DNA of 64,000 nt from Arsenophonus nilaparvatae (GTDB lineage Bacteria > Pseudomonadota > Gammaproteobacteria > Enterobacterales > Enterobacteriaceae): NCBI RefSeq assembly GCF_000757905.1, contig NZ_JRLH01000012.1; one strand, 5' to 3'. Within the stretch, counting starts at the first letter, position 1; every line of letters begins with the position of its first letter. The position numbers and the translations under genes were made by a program. The notes under the pieces are model-generated. The model had not been told where the DNA came from. It searched no databases and was given only the letters and a program-made list of their open reading frames with translations. Positions 18,478-28,230 of this stretch are shown one piece after another.

Positions 18478-20607
18478 TTATAGTGCACATGAAACGCAGC
18501 CTTTGACTTCTGTTCCTTCTAATGTTGATTGGCGGATCCGTATGTAATAAAGGGTTTTAATCCCTTTTTTCCAAGCATATATCTGAGCACGATTAATATC
18601 TCGCGTGGTTGCGTCATCAGTAAAGAAAAGGGTCAATGACAGCCCTTGATCGACATGTTAGGTAGCAGCAGCATATGTATCAATGATTTTTTCAGCACCT
18701 ATTTGATAAGCATCTTGATAATACTCTAAATTTTCGTTCGTCAGGTAAGGGGCTGGATAATAGACGCGGCCAATTTTTCCTTCTTTACGAATTTCAATAC
18801 GCGCAACAATAGGATGAATGCTGGAAGTTGAATGATTAATATAAGAGATAGAGCCTGTGGGTGGAATGGCTTGTAAATTCTGATTATAGATCCCGTGCTC
18901 TATAATAGATTGCTTGAGTTTTTGCCAATCTTCAGTAGTTGGGATATGGATGGCTGAGCGTTGAAATAGCTGTTTTACTTTTTCAGTTTTAGGTTGCCAC
19001 TGCTGATTAATATATTTATCAAAATATTCGCCAGAGGCATATTTAGAGTGCTCAAAACCGCTAAAATATTGTTGGCGCTCAATAGCTAGCTTATTCGATG
19101 CCTGTAATGCGTAGTAAGTTACGGTATAAAAGTAGATATTGGTAAAATCAATTCCCTCGTCTGAACCATAATGAATATGCTCACGTGCCAGATAGCCATG
19201 TAAATTCATTTGTCCTAAACCAATAGCGTGTGATTTTTTATTACCTGCTTGAATCGAGGGCACTGATTGGATCTGGCTCATATCTGAAACAGCTGTTAAT
19301 GCTCTAATGGCAATCTCAATTGAATGAGCAAAGTCAGGGGAATCCATCGTTTTGGCAATATTCATTGAGCCTAAATTACAGCTAATATCTTTACCTACAT
19401 GCCGATATTCTAAATTCTCGTCGTAGATGCTGGCATCATTGACTTGTAAAATTTCTGAGCACAGATTACTCATATTAATCCGACCATAAATAGGATTTAG
19501 ACGATTGGCATTATCCTCAAATAAAATATAGGGATAGCCTGATTCAAATTGAATTTCTGCTAAGGTGAGGAAAAACTCACGGGCGTTGATTTTCTGTTTG
19601 CGAATGTTTTTATTATTTACCATTTCTGAATATTTTTCAGTAATGTTAATTTCCGACATAGGGACACCATAACAGCGCTCAATATCGTAAGGTGAGAAAA
19701 GATACATATCTTGATTATTTTTAGCTAGATGAAAGGTAATATCCGGGATCACTACACCCAGTGACAAGGTTTTAATCCGGATTTTTTCATCGGCATTTTC
19801 ACGTTTAGTATCTAAAAAGCTTAAAATATCAGGGTGATGGGCGTGCAGATAGACTGCTCCAGCCCCTTGTCTTGCGCCAAGTTGATTGGCATAAGAGAAG
19901 GCATCTTCTAGCATTTTCATTACAGGTACTACGCCAGAAGATTGGTTCTCAATCAGTTTTATCGGTGCCCCAGCTTCACGTAAATTCGTCAATAAGAAAG
20001 CTACACCACCGCCACGTTTTGACAGTTGCAAGGCGGAGTTGACAGAACGGCCTATCGATTCCATGTTATCTTCTATCCGTAGTAAGAAACAAGATACCAG
20101 TTCACCACGCTGTTTTTTACCGCAATTTAAAAAAGTGGGCGTTGCTGGTTGGAAGCGGCCACTAATAATCTCATCCACCAGTCGACTAGCTAACTCTTGA
20201 TTTCCTTGGGCAAGAGTCAAAGCAACCATGCAAACTCTATCTTCATAACGCTCTAAGTAACGCTTACCATCAAAAGTTTTTAAGGTGTAGCTAGTATAAT
20301 ATTTAAAGGCACCAAGAAATGTTTGAAAACGAAACTTGTGGTTATAGGCTTGCTGGAAAAGTTTTTTAATAAAAGTAAATGCATATTGTGCCAGTATTGC
20401 CGAGTCGTAATAATTTTCTGCTACTAAAAAATCCAGTTTTTCTTGTAAATTATGAAAAAAAACCGTGTTTTGATTGACATGGTGGCGAAAGTAATGATGA
20501 GCTGCCTGCTTATCTTTATCGAGTTGAATTTTATTATCTTTATCATACAGGTTTAGCATGGCATTGAGTGCATGATAATCGAGTTGTTCTTGAGGCTGTA
20601 CTGTCAT
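18478..20607 (-). pseudogene. nrdE: Class Ib ribonucleoside-diphosphate reductase alpha subunit NrdE, interrupted by an in-frame TAA
   Basis: NrdE reduces ribonucleotides to deoxyribonucleotides. The frame reads well from an ATG at 20607 (GGAG site 8 bp upstream; product begins MTVQPQEQLDYHALNAMLN) to a TAA at 18658-18660, then continues in the same frame for 59 conserved codons (HVDQGLSLTLFF ... EGTEVKGCVSCAL) to a second TAA at 18478. In E. coli the interrupted position is Gln, so one C-to-T change (CAA to TAA) explains it. The full product would have about 709 residues against 714. The lost tail carries the CVSC pair that takes electrons from NrdH. A start further upstream at 20706 would overlap nrdI and lacks homology. 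It may be a recent pseudogene, a readthrough gene or a sequence error. Confidence 0.88.
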
Positions 20608-20626
20608 AAGGAAGCTCCGTATTACT

Positions 20627-21043
20627 TCACTGCATTTGTTGTTGCCAAAATTGTTGTAACCCTTGGCGTACTTGTTGAAGATCCCGTTCAGTACCGAGTA
20701 ATTCAAAACGATAGAGCAATGGTACTTGGCATTTAGCGGAAATAATGTTACCTGCTATAGCGTAAGTTTCACCAAAATTACTATTTCCTGATGCAATGAC
20801 GCCCCGTAAAAACTTTCGATTTTGGGGTTGATTTAAAAAGTAAATAACAGCTTTGGGCACAGCACCGGTTGTACCACCGCCACCATAGGTAGGGAGCAGT
20901 AAAACGTAAGGTTGGGTCGCACTTGGTAGTATCTCATTCGTATCAATAGGAATGCGTGTAGCAGGGAAGCCCAATCTTTGCACAAAGCGATGGCAATTTT
21001 CCGATTTACTGGAATAGTAAATAAGTGACTGAGTTTTCATCAT
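20627..21043 (-). CDS. nrdI: NrdI flavodoxin-like protein of class Ib ribonucleotide reductase
   Basis: A small flavoprotein that supplies oxidant to assemble the manganese-tyrosyl cofactor of NrdF. The 138 residues compare with 136 in E. coli. The FMN-binding segments LIYYSSKSENCHRFV and TYGGGGTTGAVP are present. It sits between nrdH and nrdE, with 6 bp to nrdH and 19 bp to nrdE. Confidence 0.95.
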   Translation of the reverse strand: MMKTQSLIYYSSKSENCHRFVQRLGFPATRIPIDTNEILPSATQPYVLLLPTYGGGGTTGAVPKAVIYFLNQPQNRKFLRGVIASGNSNFGETYAIAGNIISAKCQVPLLYRFELLGTERDLQQVRQGLQQFWQQQMQ

Positions 21044-21049
21044 ATTATG

Positions 21050-21277
21050 TTAATTACTAGCTAATTGATTGATCATATCAGGGCGAAAGCCTGACCAATG
21101 TTGTTTACCAGCTATAACAACGGGTACTTGCTGATAGCCCAATTTGGTAATAAAACGCAATGCTTCATGATCTTGGGTTAAATCCACGACATCATAAGGT
21201 AAATTTTTACGTTTTAGTGCTAGACAAGTTGCATTGCACTGTACACAATCTGGTTTACTGTAGACGATAATATTCAT
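21050..21277 (-). CDS. nrdH: Glutaredoxin-like NrdH-redoxin
   Basis: Electron donor to NrdE. The 75-residue product has the redox motif CVQC at residues 11-14 and the NrdH-type C-terminal WSGFRPDMI. It is the first gene of nrdHIEF. The NrdE tail that it reduces is cut off here by a premature stop. Confidence 0.95.
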   Translation of the reverse strand: MNIIVYSKPDCVQCNATCLALKRKNLPYDVVDLTQDHEALRFITKLGYQQVPVVIAGKQHWSGFRPDMINQLASN

Positions 21278-21330
21278 TGTTGGCTCCTTAATTTGGTAAT
21301 AACTAAGTTTACAATTGATCAGCCATTATA

Positions 21331-21378
21331 AATACTATATCTTGATTTATTTTTATTCAACCATACTATATATAGTGT
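21331..21378 (-). promoter_or_regulatory. Pair of NrdR boxes upstream of nrdHIEF
   Basis: Two sites resemble the NrdR consensus ACACTATATATTGTGT: AATACTATATCTTGAT (from 21331) and CATACTATATATAGTG (from 21362). Their cores start 31 bp apart, the three-helical-turn spacing typical of NrdR box pairs. They lie 55-100 bp upstream of the nrdH start. NrdR is the nucleotide-sensing repressor of reductase operons. Confidence 0.8.
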
Positions 21379-21562
21379 TATCTAATTTGTGGTGGGAATT
21401 TTATCTAACTTATTATTTCAACAAGAAATAAAAAATTTGTATTTTTATTATATTTTTTTAACAAATATTCCAATAGGCAGAAATATTTTTGCCAACAGCG
21501 GTAATTTTGCTTGCGGGATAAAATGAATTGTTAAAATAGTTCACTATTTTAAGGAAGTTGTT

Positions 21563-22045
21563 ATGTACCACCATTATTTTTCTACTCCAAAAGGTTTTCC
21601 AAGACCTTTCATTCACATTACCGCTGATCATAATGGAATAATCGGTGTTGATTTTGTTAACCAAATAAATGAAAAAGAACGTAAAAATGTTCATACCGAA
21701 CAGTGTATAAAAGAATTAGAGCAATATTTTAATGGTGAAAGAGACAATTTTTCTGTCATCTTGAATCCTTCTGGTACCCATTTTCAGAAAAGAGTTTGGC
21801 AGCAACTTGGTGAAATTCCATATGGCCAATGCTGGAGTTATAAGGAACTCGCAATTGCACTAGGTTCTGCTAATTTCTGTAGAGCAGTTGGTATGGCAAA
21901 TTCGCGTAATCCTATTGCGCTTATTATTCCGTGTCATCGTGTTATTGGTCATGATGGTAAATTAGTAGGTTACAGCGGTGGGTTAGATATAAAAAGTTGG
22001 TTTTTAGATTATGAAAAGAATGGAAATAGTCGAAAAATTGGCTAA
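21563..22045 (+). CDS. ogt: Methylated-DNA--protein-cysteine S-methyltransferase Ogt
   Basis: Repairs O6-alkylguanine and O4-alkylthymine by irreversible transfer of the alkyl group to its own cysteine. The 160 residues include the active site IIPCHRVIG (Cys124) and the helix-turn-helix GSANFCRAVGMANSRNP with its Arg finger. Length and the lack of an Ada N-terminal domain favour Ogt. An AAGGAAG site precedes the ATG. It stands alone between nrdH (divergent) and cspE, at the junction of two blocks that are far apart in E. coli. Confidence 0.92.
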   Translation: MYHHYFSTPKGFPRPFIHITADHNGIIGVDFVNQINEKERKNVHTEQCIKELEQYFNGERDNFSVILNPSGTHFQKRVWQQLGEIPYGQCWSYKELAIALGSANFCRAVGMANSRNPIALIIPCHRVIGHDGKLVGYSGGLDIKSWFLDYEKNGNSRKIG

Positions 22046-22240
22046 AAATGTTATAATAAACATTTATAAACACTATTATTGGTTTTTTTGATTGTTTTTT
22101 TAGGCTTTTATCCTATATTACAATGATAATTTAAGTTTTTAATTAATTTCGTGATCTTAGTAGTAGACAATGAAGCATAATTTTTGCTGTACTATATAAG
22201 ACACAAACTGTGTGTTTTTATTTATGTAAAGGTAATATTG

Positions 22241-22450
22241 ATGTCAAAAGTTAAAGGTAGCGTTAAGTGGTTCAACGAAGCAAAAGGTTTTGGTTTTATC
22301 ACTCCAGAAGATGGCAGTAAAGACGTGTTCGTTCACTTCAGTTCTATTACAACCGAAGGTTTTAAGACTTTGGCCGAAGGTCAGAAAGTTGAGTTTGATA
22401 TTACTGAGGGGGAGAAAGGGCCATCTGCTATAAACGTTGTCGCTATTTGA
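22241..22450 (+). CDS. cspE: Cold-shock-family RNA chaperone CspE
   Basis: A 69-residue single cold-shock domain, nearly identical in pattern to E. coli CspE. The RNA-binding motifs KGFGFI and VFVHF are intact. The ATG at 22241 is chosen over one at 22184 because the E. coli protein begins MSKIKG and an AAAGG site precedes it. CspE-type proteins bind single-stranded RNA and act as antiterminators. As in E. coli it lies near lipA, but crcB, ybeM and tatE are missing between them. Confidence 0.95.
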   Translation: MSKVKGSVKWFNEAKGFGFITPEDGSKDVFVHFSSITTEGFKTLAEGQKVEFDITEGEKGPSAINVVAI

Positions 22451-22474
22451 TTTACTATAAGAATTTATAATAGT

Positions 22475-22501
22475 CCGTCTCAATTATTGAGACGGGTTTT
22501 T
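22475..22501 (+). terminator. Intrinsic terminator of cspE
   Basis: A 9-bp perfect stem, CCGTCTCAA and TTGAGACGG, surrounds the 3-nt loop TTA and is followed by GTTTTT. It lies 25 bp past the cspE stop and faces the end of lipA. Confidence 0.9.
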
Positions 22502-22527
22502 ATGTTGGCATGAAATTAAATGATTTA

Positions 22528-23493
22528 TCATTTAATTTCTATGCCTTTCGCTTGTAAATCTGCATGATAAGATGAGCGTACTAATGGGCCACATGCTGCA
22601 TGCGTGAAGCCCATTGCTATTGCCTCATTTTTCATTTCTTCAAATTCTTTAGGGCTGACATAACGTTTTATTGATAAATGATGTCGACTGGGTTGGAGAT
22701 ACTGGCCTAAGGTTAGCATGGTAACGCCGTGTCGGCGTAAGTCTCGCATAACATCAACTATTTCTTCATTAGTTTCACCTAGTCCAACCATTAATCCTGA
22801 TTTTGTCGGTATTTCAGGATGCATTTGCTTGAATTTTGCTAGTAGTTGTAATGACCATTCGTAATTAGCGCCAGGGCGTACTTGGCGATAGATACGCGGA
22901 ACATTCTCAAGATTGTGATTAAAAACGTCGGGTGGCGCAGCGGCTAAAATTGCTAAGGCGCGATCCATACGACCGCGGAAATCAGGCACTAGCGTTTCTA
23001 TTTTGATGTTTGGATTTTTCTCTCGAATAGCGGTAATGCTGTCAGCAAAATGTTGGGCTCCTCCATCGCGCAGATCATCACGATCTACTGAAGTAATAAC
23101 AACGTATTTTAATCCCATATCTTTAATGGTTTCTGCTAATTTTGCTGGTTCATTAGGATCAGGAGCATTAGGACGTCCATGGGCAACATCGCAGAATGGA
23201 CAGCGACGAGTACAGATAGCCCCTAAAATCATAAAAGTGGCGGTACCATGATTAAAGCATTCAGCGAGGTTAGGACAAGAGGCTTCTTCACAGACTGAGT
23301 GTAAGCCATTCTTACGCATTGCGTTTTTTATCTCTTTTATTCTGCTGGAATCAGCGGGGAGTTTTATTTTCATCCACTCAGGTTTAGGTAAAATTTCTGT
23401 ATGATCCGTTCTTATTGTTTTGACAGGGATCAGTGCCATTTTATCAGCGTCACGGTATTTAACGCCACGCTCCATTTGAATTGGTCTACTCAT
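22528..23493 (-). CDS. lipA: Lipoyl synthase
   Basis: Radical-SAM enzyme that inserts two sulfurs into protein-bound octanoyl groups. The 321 residues equal the E. coli length. The auxiliary cluster motif CEEASCPNLAEC and the radical-SAM motif CTRRCPFC are intact, as is the C-terminal RSSYHAD that supplies the serine ligand. It follows lipB on the same strand; ybeF of E. coli is absent from the gap. Confidence 0.97.
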   Translation of the reverse strand: MSRPIQMERGVKYRDADKMALIPVKTIRTDHTEILPKPEWMKIKLPADSSRIKEIKNAMRKNGLHSVCEEASCPNLAECFNHGTATFMILGAICTRRCPFCDVAHGRPNAPDPNEPAKLAETIKDMGLKYVVITSVDRDDLRDGGAQHFADSITAIREKNPNIKIETLVPDFRGRMDRALAILAAAPPDVFNHNLENVPRIYRQVRPGANYEWSLQLLAKFKQMHPEIPTKSGLMVGLGETNEEIVDVMRDLRRHGVTMLTLGQYLQPSRHHLSIKRYVSPKEFEEMKNEAIAMGFTHAACGPLVRSSYHADLQAKGIEIK

Positions 23494-23620
23494 AATTATG
23501 CCAGTTCCATTAGGTTCCTGCTGCGGATCAATAATAGATATATTTTATGCTATCATATGTGATCATTATTTATGTCATATTTAAATTTTTTTTTAATAAT
23601 TATAAAAAAATTATAACAAC

Positions 23621-24280
23621 TTATTCTGCAAGTTGAAATCCTAGTAGGTTGCAGAAATGTTTTATTAATAAAGGTTCGACATCTTTAACCTGGCTGCCAG
23701 GGACTAAATCATTTAGTTGCGTCATTTGCATGCCGGCATAGCCACAAGGATTAATACGTTCGAAGGGCGCAAGATCCATATTAATATTTAATGCTAAGCC
23801 ATGAAACGAACAACCTTTATGGATACGTAACCCGAGAGAGCATATTTTTTTTTGTTCAACATAAACCCCGGGGGCTTCGCGCTGTGCGTAGGCGGTAATA
23901 CCAAATTCGGATAAAGTATTAATTACCGTATTTTCCAGTGTAGTTACCAGCTCTCTCACACCAATTTGATTACGCTTTAAGTCTAATAAAATATACATTA
24001 TTTGCTGACCGGGGCCATGATAAGTGATTTGTCCACCACGATCAGATTGGATAACTGGAATATTCCCAGGCGCGAGTAGGTGCTCTTTTTTACCCGCTTG
24101 GCCTTGGGTAAAAACAGGGTAATGTTCCACTAGCCAAAGTTCATCTGGTGTATCAACCGCGCGTTTTTTAGTAAACTGATGCATCTCATCAGAAATGGGT
24201 TGGTAAGCATGCAGCCCAAATTGACGTAATATAATGGTTTTTTTTAACAAACTTTTTCTGCCACTGATAGGGGTATGCAA
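23621..24280 (-). CDS. lipB: Octanoyl-[acyl-carrier-protein]:protein octanoyltransferase
   Basis: Transfers octanoate from ACP to lipoyl domains, the step before LipA. The 219 residues compare with 213 in E. coli. The family motif RGGQITYHGPGQ and the catalytic-Cys motif NPCGYAGM are present. The first few residues before KKTIILRQFG may not be part of the protein; a downstream start is possible. Confidence 0.95.
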   Translation of the reverse strand: MHTPISGRKSLLKKTIILRQFGLHAYQPISDEMHQFTKKRAVDTPDELWLVEHYPVFTQGQAGKKEHLLAPGNIPVIQSDRGGQITYHGPGQQIMYILLDLKRNQIGVRELVTTLENTVINTLSEFGITAYAQREAPGVYVEQKKICSLGLRIHKGCSFHGLALNINMDLAPFERINPCGYAGMQMTQLNDLVPGSQVKDVEPLLIKHFCNLLGFQLAE

Positions 24281-24349
24281 TAATTATGCAGTATAACCTG
24301 CATAAATTATTCTTGCTAGTATAGTTTCAAGTACATCAATAATTTGTGT

Positions 24350-24613
24350 CTACAACACCATACGAACTAATTCTAGTTTAGCTAATTCTTCGTACAGTTT
24401 TTCTATTTGTTCAATGTTGGTTGCTGTGATGGTAATTGATACTGAGTGAAAGTTACCTTTACTACTTGGTTTAACCGATGGTACATAATCACCCGGAACA
24501 TGTCGTTGAACCACTTCAACGATTTGATCTGTTAACTCAGGTTTAGCAAGCCCCATCACTTTGTAGGTAAATGAGCAAGGAAACTCTAGGAACTCATGTA
24601 GTTTGGTTTTCAT
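24350..24613 (-). CDS. ybeD: DUF493-family protein YbeD
   Basis: An 87-residue protein of the same length as E. coli YbeD, with the motif PCSFTYKVMGLAKPEL and a ferredoxin-like alpha/beta pattern related to ACT regulatory domains. Its function is not firmly known; position between dacA and lipB is conserved and suggests a link to lipoate metabolism. Confidence 0.93.
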   Translation of the reverse strand: MKTKLHEFLEFPCSFTYKVMGLAKPELTDQIVEVVQRHVPGDYVPSVKPSSKGNFHSVSITITATNIEQIEKLYEELAKLELVRMVL

Positions 24614-24765
24614 AGCTTCTCCTAAAATACTACCACCACGCTTATTGCCATATTAAATGTTATATGATTTAGATAGTATATTTATTCATATTTCTTAAAT
24701 AAAAAATTAAGTTATAAATTGAACATATTTACCATAATGGAGGTTGCAATGTTATTTTTCAATCT

Positions 24766-26022
24766 TTAGCCAAACCAGCGCTGAAAAAACAATTTAATAT
24801 AATCTAATATTTTACTAAAAAATCCACCTTCATCGACCTCTTTCAAGACAACAAGCGGCCGTTGTTCAATGATCTTATTATCTAATTGTAAGTTAATGGT
24901 GCCAACAACTTGGTTTTTCGCTAATGGTGCCTGTAGTTCAGTATTGTTTAATGTATAGCTAGCTTTTAAATCTTTCATACGACCACGGGGAATGGTCAGA
25001 TAGAGATCGTTTTCAATACCTAATTTTACCTGATCAGTATTAGCAAACCAAACCGGTTGAGAGGCAAACTCCACCCCGCCTTCTAATGGTTTGACGGTTT
25101 CAAAAAAGCGAAAGCCCCAAGTGAGTAATTTTTTGCTTTCGGTGTCCCGACCTTTACTGCTATGGCCACCTAATACAACAGATATGAGTCGCATATTCCC
25201 TTCGGTAGCGGAGGCAACCAGGTTGTAACCTGCCGCGGCAGTGTGTCCTGTCTTAATGCCATCTACATTCAGGCTTTTATCCCATAACAAACCATTTCTA
25301 TTTAATTGGCGGATCTTATTAAAAGTGAACTCTTTTTCTTTGTAAATGGCATATTCTTCCGGAACATCTCGGATCAGCGCTTGGCCGATTAGTGCCATAT
25401 CATGTGCGGAACTATATTGTCCATCAGCATCTAAGCCATGGACAGTAAGAAAGTGGGTGTTTTTTAAACCAAGGCGTTGAACATTGTTGTTCATTAATTT
25501 GACAAAACTCGCTTCGTCACCCGCCACATACTCAGCCATTGCCACACAAGCATCATTACCAGATTGTAAATTAATACCACGTATCAATTGAGATACAGAG
25601 ACACGATCACCGGGTTTTAAGAACATCAGCGAGGAGCCTTTAAACACGGGGTTACCTGTGGCCCAGGCATTCTCGTCGATAGTGACGATATCGTTCATGC
25701 TAATTTTACCTGCTTTAATTGTTTGACCAATGATATAACTCGTCATCATTTTAGTCAGACTGGCAGGGTCACGACGTTGATCGGCATTTTTTTCCGCTAA
25801 CACTTTGCCTGAATAATAATCAATAAGAATATATGCTTCAGCGTCAATATTTGGTGCAGAAGGGATCACGTTGATTTGCATAGCATTATTGCTATTAGCA
25901 AATAGAGTGCTGGAAAATATAAGACTAATATTAAGTATTAGGCTACCGATAGAACGGGAGAAAATTGCATATTTCATAATAATATACGGGATCCGCTGGC
26001 AATATGTTAATAGAGTGGGCAT
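24766..26022 (-). CDS. dacA: D-alanyl-D-alanine carboxypeptidase DacA (PBP5)
   Basis: Trims the terminal D-Ala of peptidoglycan pentapeptides at the periplasmic face of the membrane. The serine-peptidase motifs are SLTK (Ser88 as numbered from the first ATG), SGN and KTG. A hydrophobic signal stretch follows about residue 25, and a C-terminal amphipathic anchor ends FFQRWFG. The first ATG gives 418 residues; the ATG at 25977 gives 403, the E. coli length, and is probably the true start although neither has a strong ribosome site. Confidence 0.95.
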   Translation of the reverse strand: MPTLLTYCQRIPYIIMKYAIFSRSIGSLILNISLIFSSTLFANSNNAMQINVIPSAPNIDAEAYILIDYYSGKVLAEKNADQRRDPASLTKMMTSYIIGQTIKAGKISMNDIVTIDENAWATGNPVFKGSSLMFLKPGDRVSVSQLIRGINLQSGNDACVAMAEYVAGDEASFVKLMNNNVQRLGLKNTHFLTVHGLDADGQYSSAHDMALIGQALIRDVPEEYAIYKEKEFTFNKIRQLNRNGLLWDKSLNVDGIKTGHTAAAGYNLVASATEGNMRLISVVLGGHSSKGRDTESKKLLTWGFRFFETVKPLEGGVEFASQPVWFANTDQVKLGIENDLYLTIPRGRMKDLKASYTLNNTELQAPLAKNQVVGTINLQLDNKIIEQRPLVVLKEVDEGGFFSKILDYIKLFFQRWFG

Positions 26023-26125
26023 CGTAATATCAGCTTAAAAAGTCATATACTATTTCTGAAACAGAGATGCCTGGTTAGTTGCTTTTTATTTTACTCTAAT
26101 GAGATTTTATTGATTAATCAATAGA

Positions 26126-27100
26126 TTATTCGGTATTTATGATAATGCTCGATTGATTTAATTCTATTAATATTTTGTTTTGTATTTGTTCCGCTATTTT
26201 AGCATTTTGAAAAGGGCCAAGTTGCACACGGTAGATATTATTAAATGGTTGAATACGCCCAGGTGTATTTAGCTTTTTTGAAACAGACTGCTGCCATGCT
26301 GCTGCTTTAGCCTGATCACTTAACGCACCTATTTGTACGAAATAACGTTCAGTAGCCACGCTTGCTAATTTCATTGACGACGGATTAGCAGGATTATTTT
26401 GACTCACCATATTGGTTGATACCGTACTAGGAATTTTTGTTGATTGTATTGATTGAGATAAAGCGGGTTGGTGAGTGTGATTTTCTGCTGTTGATTGATT
26501 GCTGCTTGAGGAGTGAGTCTCTAATTTTGGTGGTTTAGGCAAGGCATAACTCTGCTTGGTAATATTAACACCAATCGTGCCAGGTCCAGTTAAGGTGCCG
26601 GTAGGGGAAACTAAAATCGGATCAATTTTAATACGCGTTGTTAGCATTAAATTTAACCGATCGGCAGCTGCCTGTGATAGCGCTATATTTTTACCGGCTA
26701 TATAGGGGCCTCGATCATTAATGCGGACTATCATCATTCTGCCATTGATTAAATTAGTAATACGGGCATAACTTGGAATAGGTAAAGTAGGGTGTGAAGC
26801 TGTGAACTCATAAGGGCTGGCTTTTTCACCCGTCGTAGTTGTTTTACCGATAACTTCAGAGCCAAAAATGCTAGCAAAGCCTGTTTCACTGAAATAGGCA
26901 GGATCTTTTATTATTTGATAAGTTTGGCCATTAAGTTGATAGTCATTATTAGCGCCAGAGTGATAAGGTTCGTAACGTGGCTCTGCTCCTGATATATCTT
27001 GTACCGGCGCCATAGGCATATTGGTATTTTGTTTAGTTTGAGAAACACAGCCTGCTAAAAGTGCTATAGTAATGCTAAATATAAGCCAGTGATAGTGCAT
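26126..27100 (-). CDS. rlpA: Septal-ring lipoprotein RlpA
   Basis: Outer-membrane lipoprotein related to lytic transglycosylases acting on denuded glycan. The lipobox LLAGC puts the lipidated Cys at residue 18. A double-psi beta-barrel domain covers about residues 70-165 (GFASIFGSEVIG, RITNLINGRMMIVRINDRGP). A Ser/Thr/Asn-rich linker and a C-terminal SPOR domain (about residues 245-324, RYFVQIGALSDQAKA) follow. At 324 residues it is shorter than E. coli RlpA (362), mainly in the linker. Confidence 0.93.
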   Translation of the reverse strand: MHYHWLIFSITIALLAGCVSQTKQNTNMPMAPVQDISGAEPRYEPYHSGANNDYQLNGQTYQIIKDPAYFSETGFASIFGSEVIGKTTTTGEKASPYEFTASHPTLPIPSYARITNLINGRMMIVRINDRGPYIAGKNIALSQAAADRLNLMLTTRIKIDPILVSPTGTLTGPGTIGVNITKQSYALPKPPKLETHSSSSNQSTAENHTHQPALSQSIQSTKIPSTVSTNMVSQNNPANPSSMKLASVATERYFVQIGALSDQAKAAAWQQSVSKKLNTPGRIQPFNNIYRVQLGPFQNAKIAEQIQNKILIELNQSSIIINTE

Positions 27101-27114
27101 TACAGACCTCGTGA

Positions 27115-28227
27115 TTATAAGCTTTTTGACAGAAATTTTCGATGGGTATGGATTGACATAATAATTCCAAATCCAGCCATTAAAACGATTAATGCCGAGC
27201 CGCCATAACTTACCAAAGGTAAAGGAACACCCACTACAGGTAAGATACCGCTAACCATGCCAATGTTGACAAATATGTAGACAAACAGAATTAACATTAA
27301 GCCACCAACCATAACTCTACCAAAGGTATTTTGTGCATTAGCTGCAATTATTAACCCTCGCATGATTAGTAGTAGATATAATACCAGTAAAATAACTACG
27401 CCAATTAACCCGAGTTCTTCAGCTAATACGGCAAAAATAAAATCAGTATGACGTTCTGGTAGAAATTCTAATTGCGATTGCGTGCCATGTAACCAGCCTT
27501 TGCCAAATAATCCTCCTGAGCCAATAGCAATTTTAGATTGGATAATATGATAACCAGCACCGAGTGGATCTGTTTCTGGATCGAGTAACATCATAACACG
27601 ATCTCGTTGATAGTCGTGCATCAGAAAGAACCATAGAATGGGAATAAAGCAAGCGATGCCCGTGGCTGCAATGGCAATCAATTTCCAATTCATACCCGCT
27701 AAGAACAGGATAAACAAACCGGAGGCAGCAACTAAAATAGATGTGCCTAGATCAGGTTGAGCGGCAACCAGTAGTGTGGGGAGAAATATAAGTATCAATG
27801 CCAGCAGGGTATTTTTTAAGGTGGGAGGGCAGAGATCGCGATTGACAAAACGTGCAACCATCAATGGAACCGCAATTTTAGCAATTTCAGACGGTTGAAA
27901 ACGAACGAAGCCAAGATCTAACCATCGTTGTGCACCTTTACTGATTTGCCCAAATGCATCGACAAAAATTAACAGCATTAAGCAAAAAATATACAGGTAG
28001 GGCGCCCAATTTTCATAGATACGCGGTGAAATCTGCGCCATAACAATCATGATAACAAATCCAATCGCGATTTGTATCAGCTTACGCTGCATCATATCAA
28101 TATCTTGCCCACTAGCACTCCACATGATCATGACACTGTATATCGTTAAGGCGAGAATAATCAGCAACATTGGAATATCAATATGTAAACGCGTCCAAAT
28201 AGGTAATTTATGTGATTTATCGGTCAT
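27115..28227 (-). CDS. mrdB: Peptidoglycan glycosyltransferase MrdB (RodA)
   Basis: SEDS-family glycan polymerase of the elongasome, partner of PBP2. The 370 residues equal the E. coli length, with about ten membrane helices. The signatures GLFGKGWLHGTQSQLEFLPE and the C-terminal GVPLPLVSYGGSA are present. It begins three bases after mrdA, so the two are co-translated. Confidence 0.97.
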   Translation of the reverse strand: MTDKSHKLPIWTRLHIDIPMLLIILALTIYSVMIMWSASGQDIDMMQRKLIQIAIGFVIMIVMAQISPRIYENWAPYLYIFCLMLLIFVDAFGQISKGAQRWLDLGFVRFQPSEIAKIAVPLMVARFVNRDLCPPTLKNTLLALILIFLPTLLVAAQPDLGTSILVAASGLFILFLAGMNWKLIAIAATGIACFIPILWFFLMHDYQRDRVMMLLDPETDPLGAGYHIIQSKIAIGSGGLFGKGWLHGTQSQLEFLPERHTDFIFAVLAEELGLIGVVILLVLYLLLIMRGLIIAANAQNTFGRVMVGGLMLILFVYIFVNIGMVSGILPVVGVPLPLVSYGGSALIVLMAGFGIIMSIHTHRKFLSKSL

Positions 28228-28230
28228 ATA

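Noticed and set aside
18478..18660. Recoding or reassignment of stop codons to explain the nrdE and ABC-transporter stops.
   Set aside because: One lesion is TAA and the other TAG, and both codons end ordinary genes here (ybeX ends in TAG, the small effector candidate in TAA). A changed genetic code is not supported.
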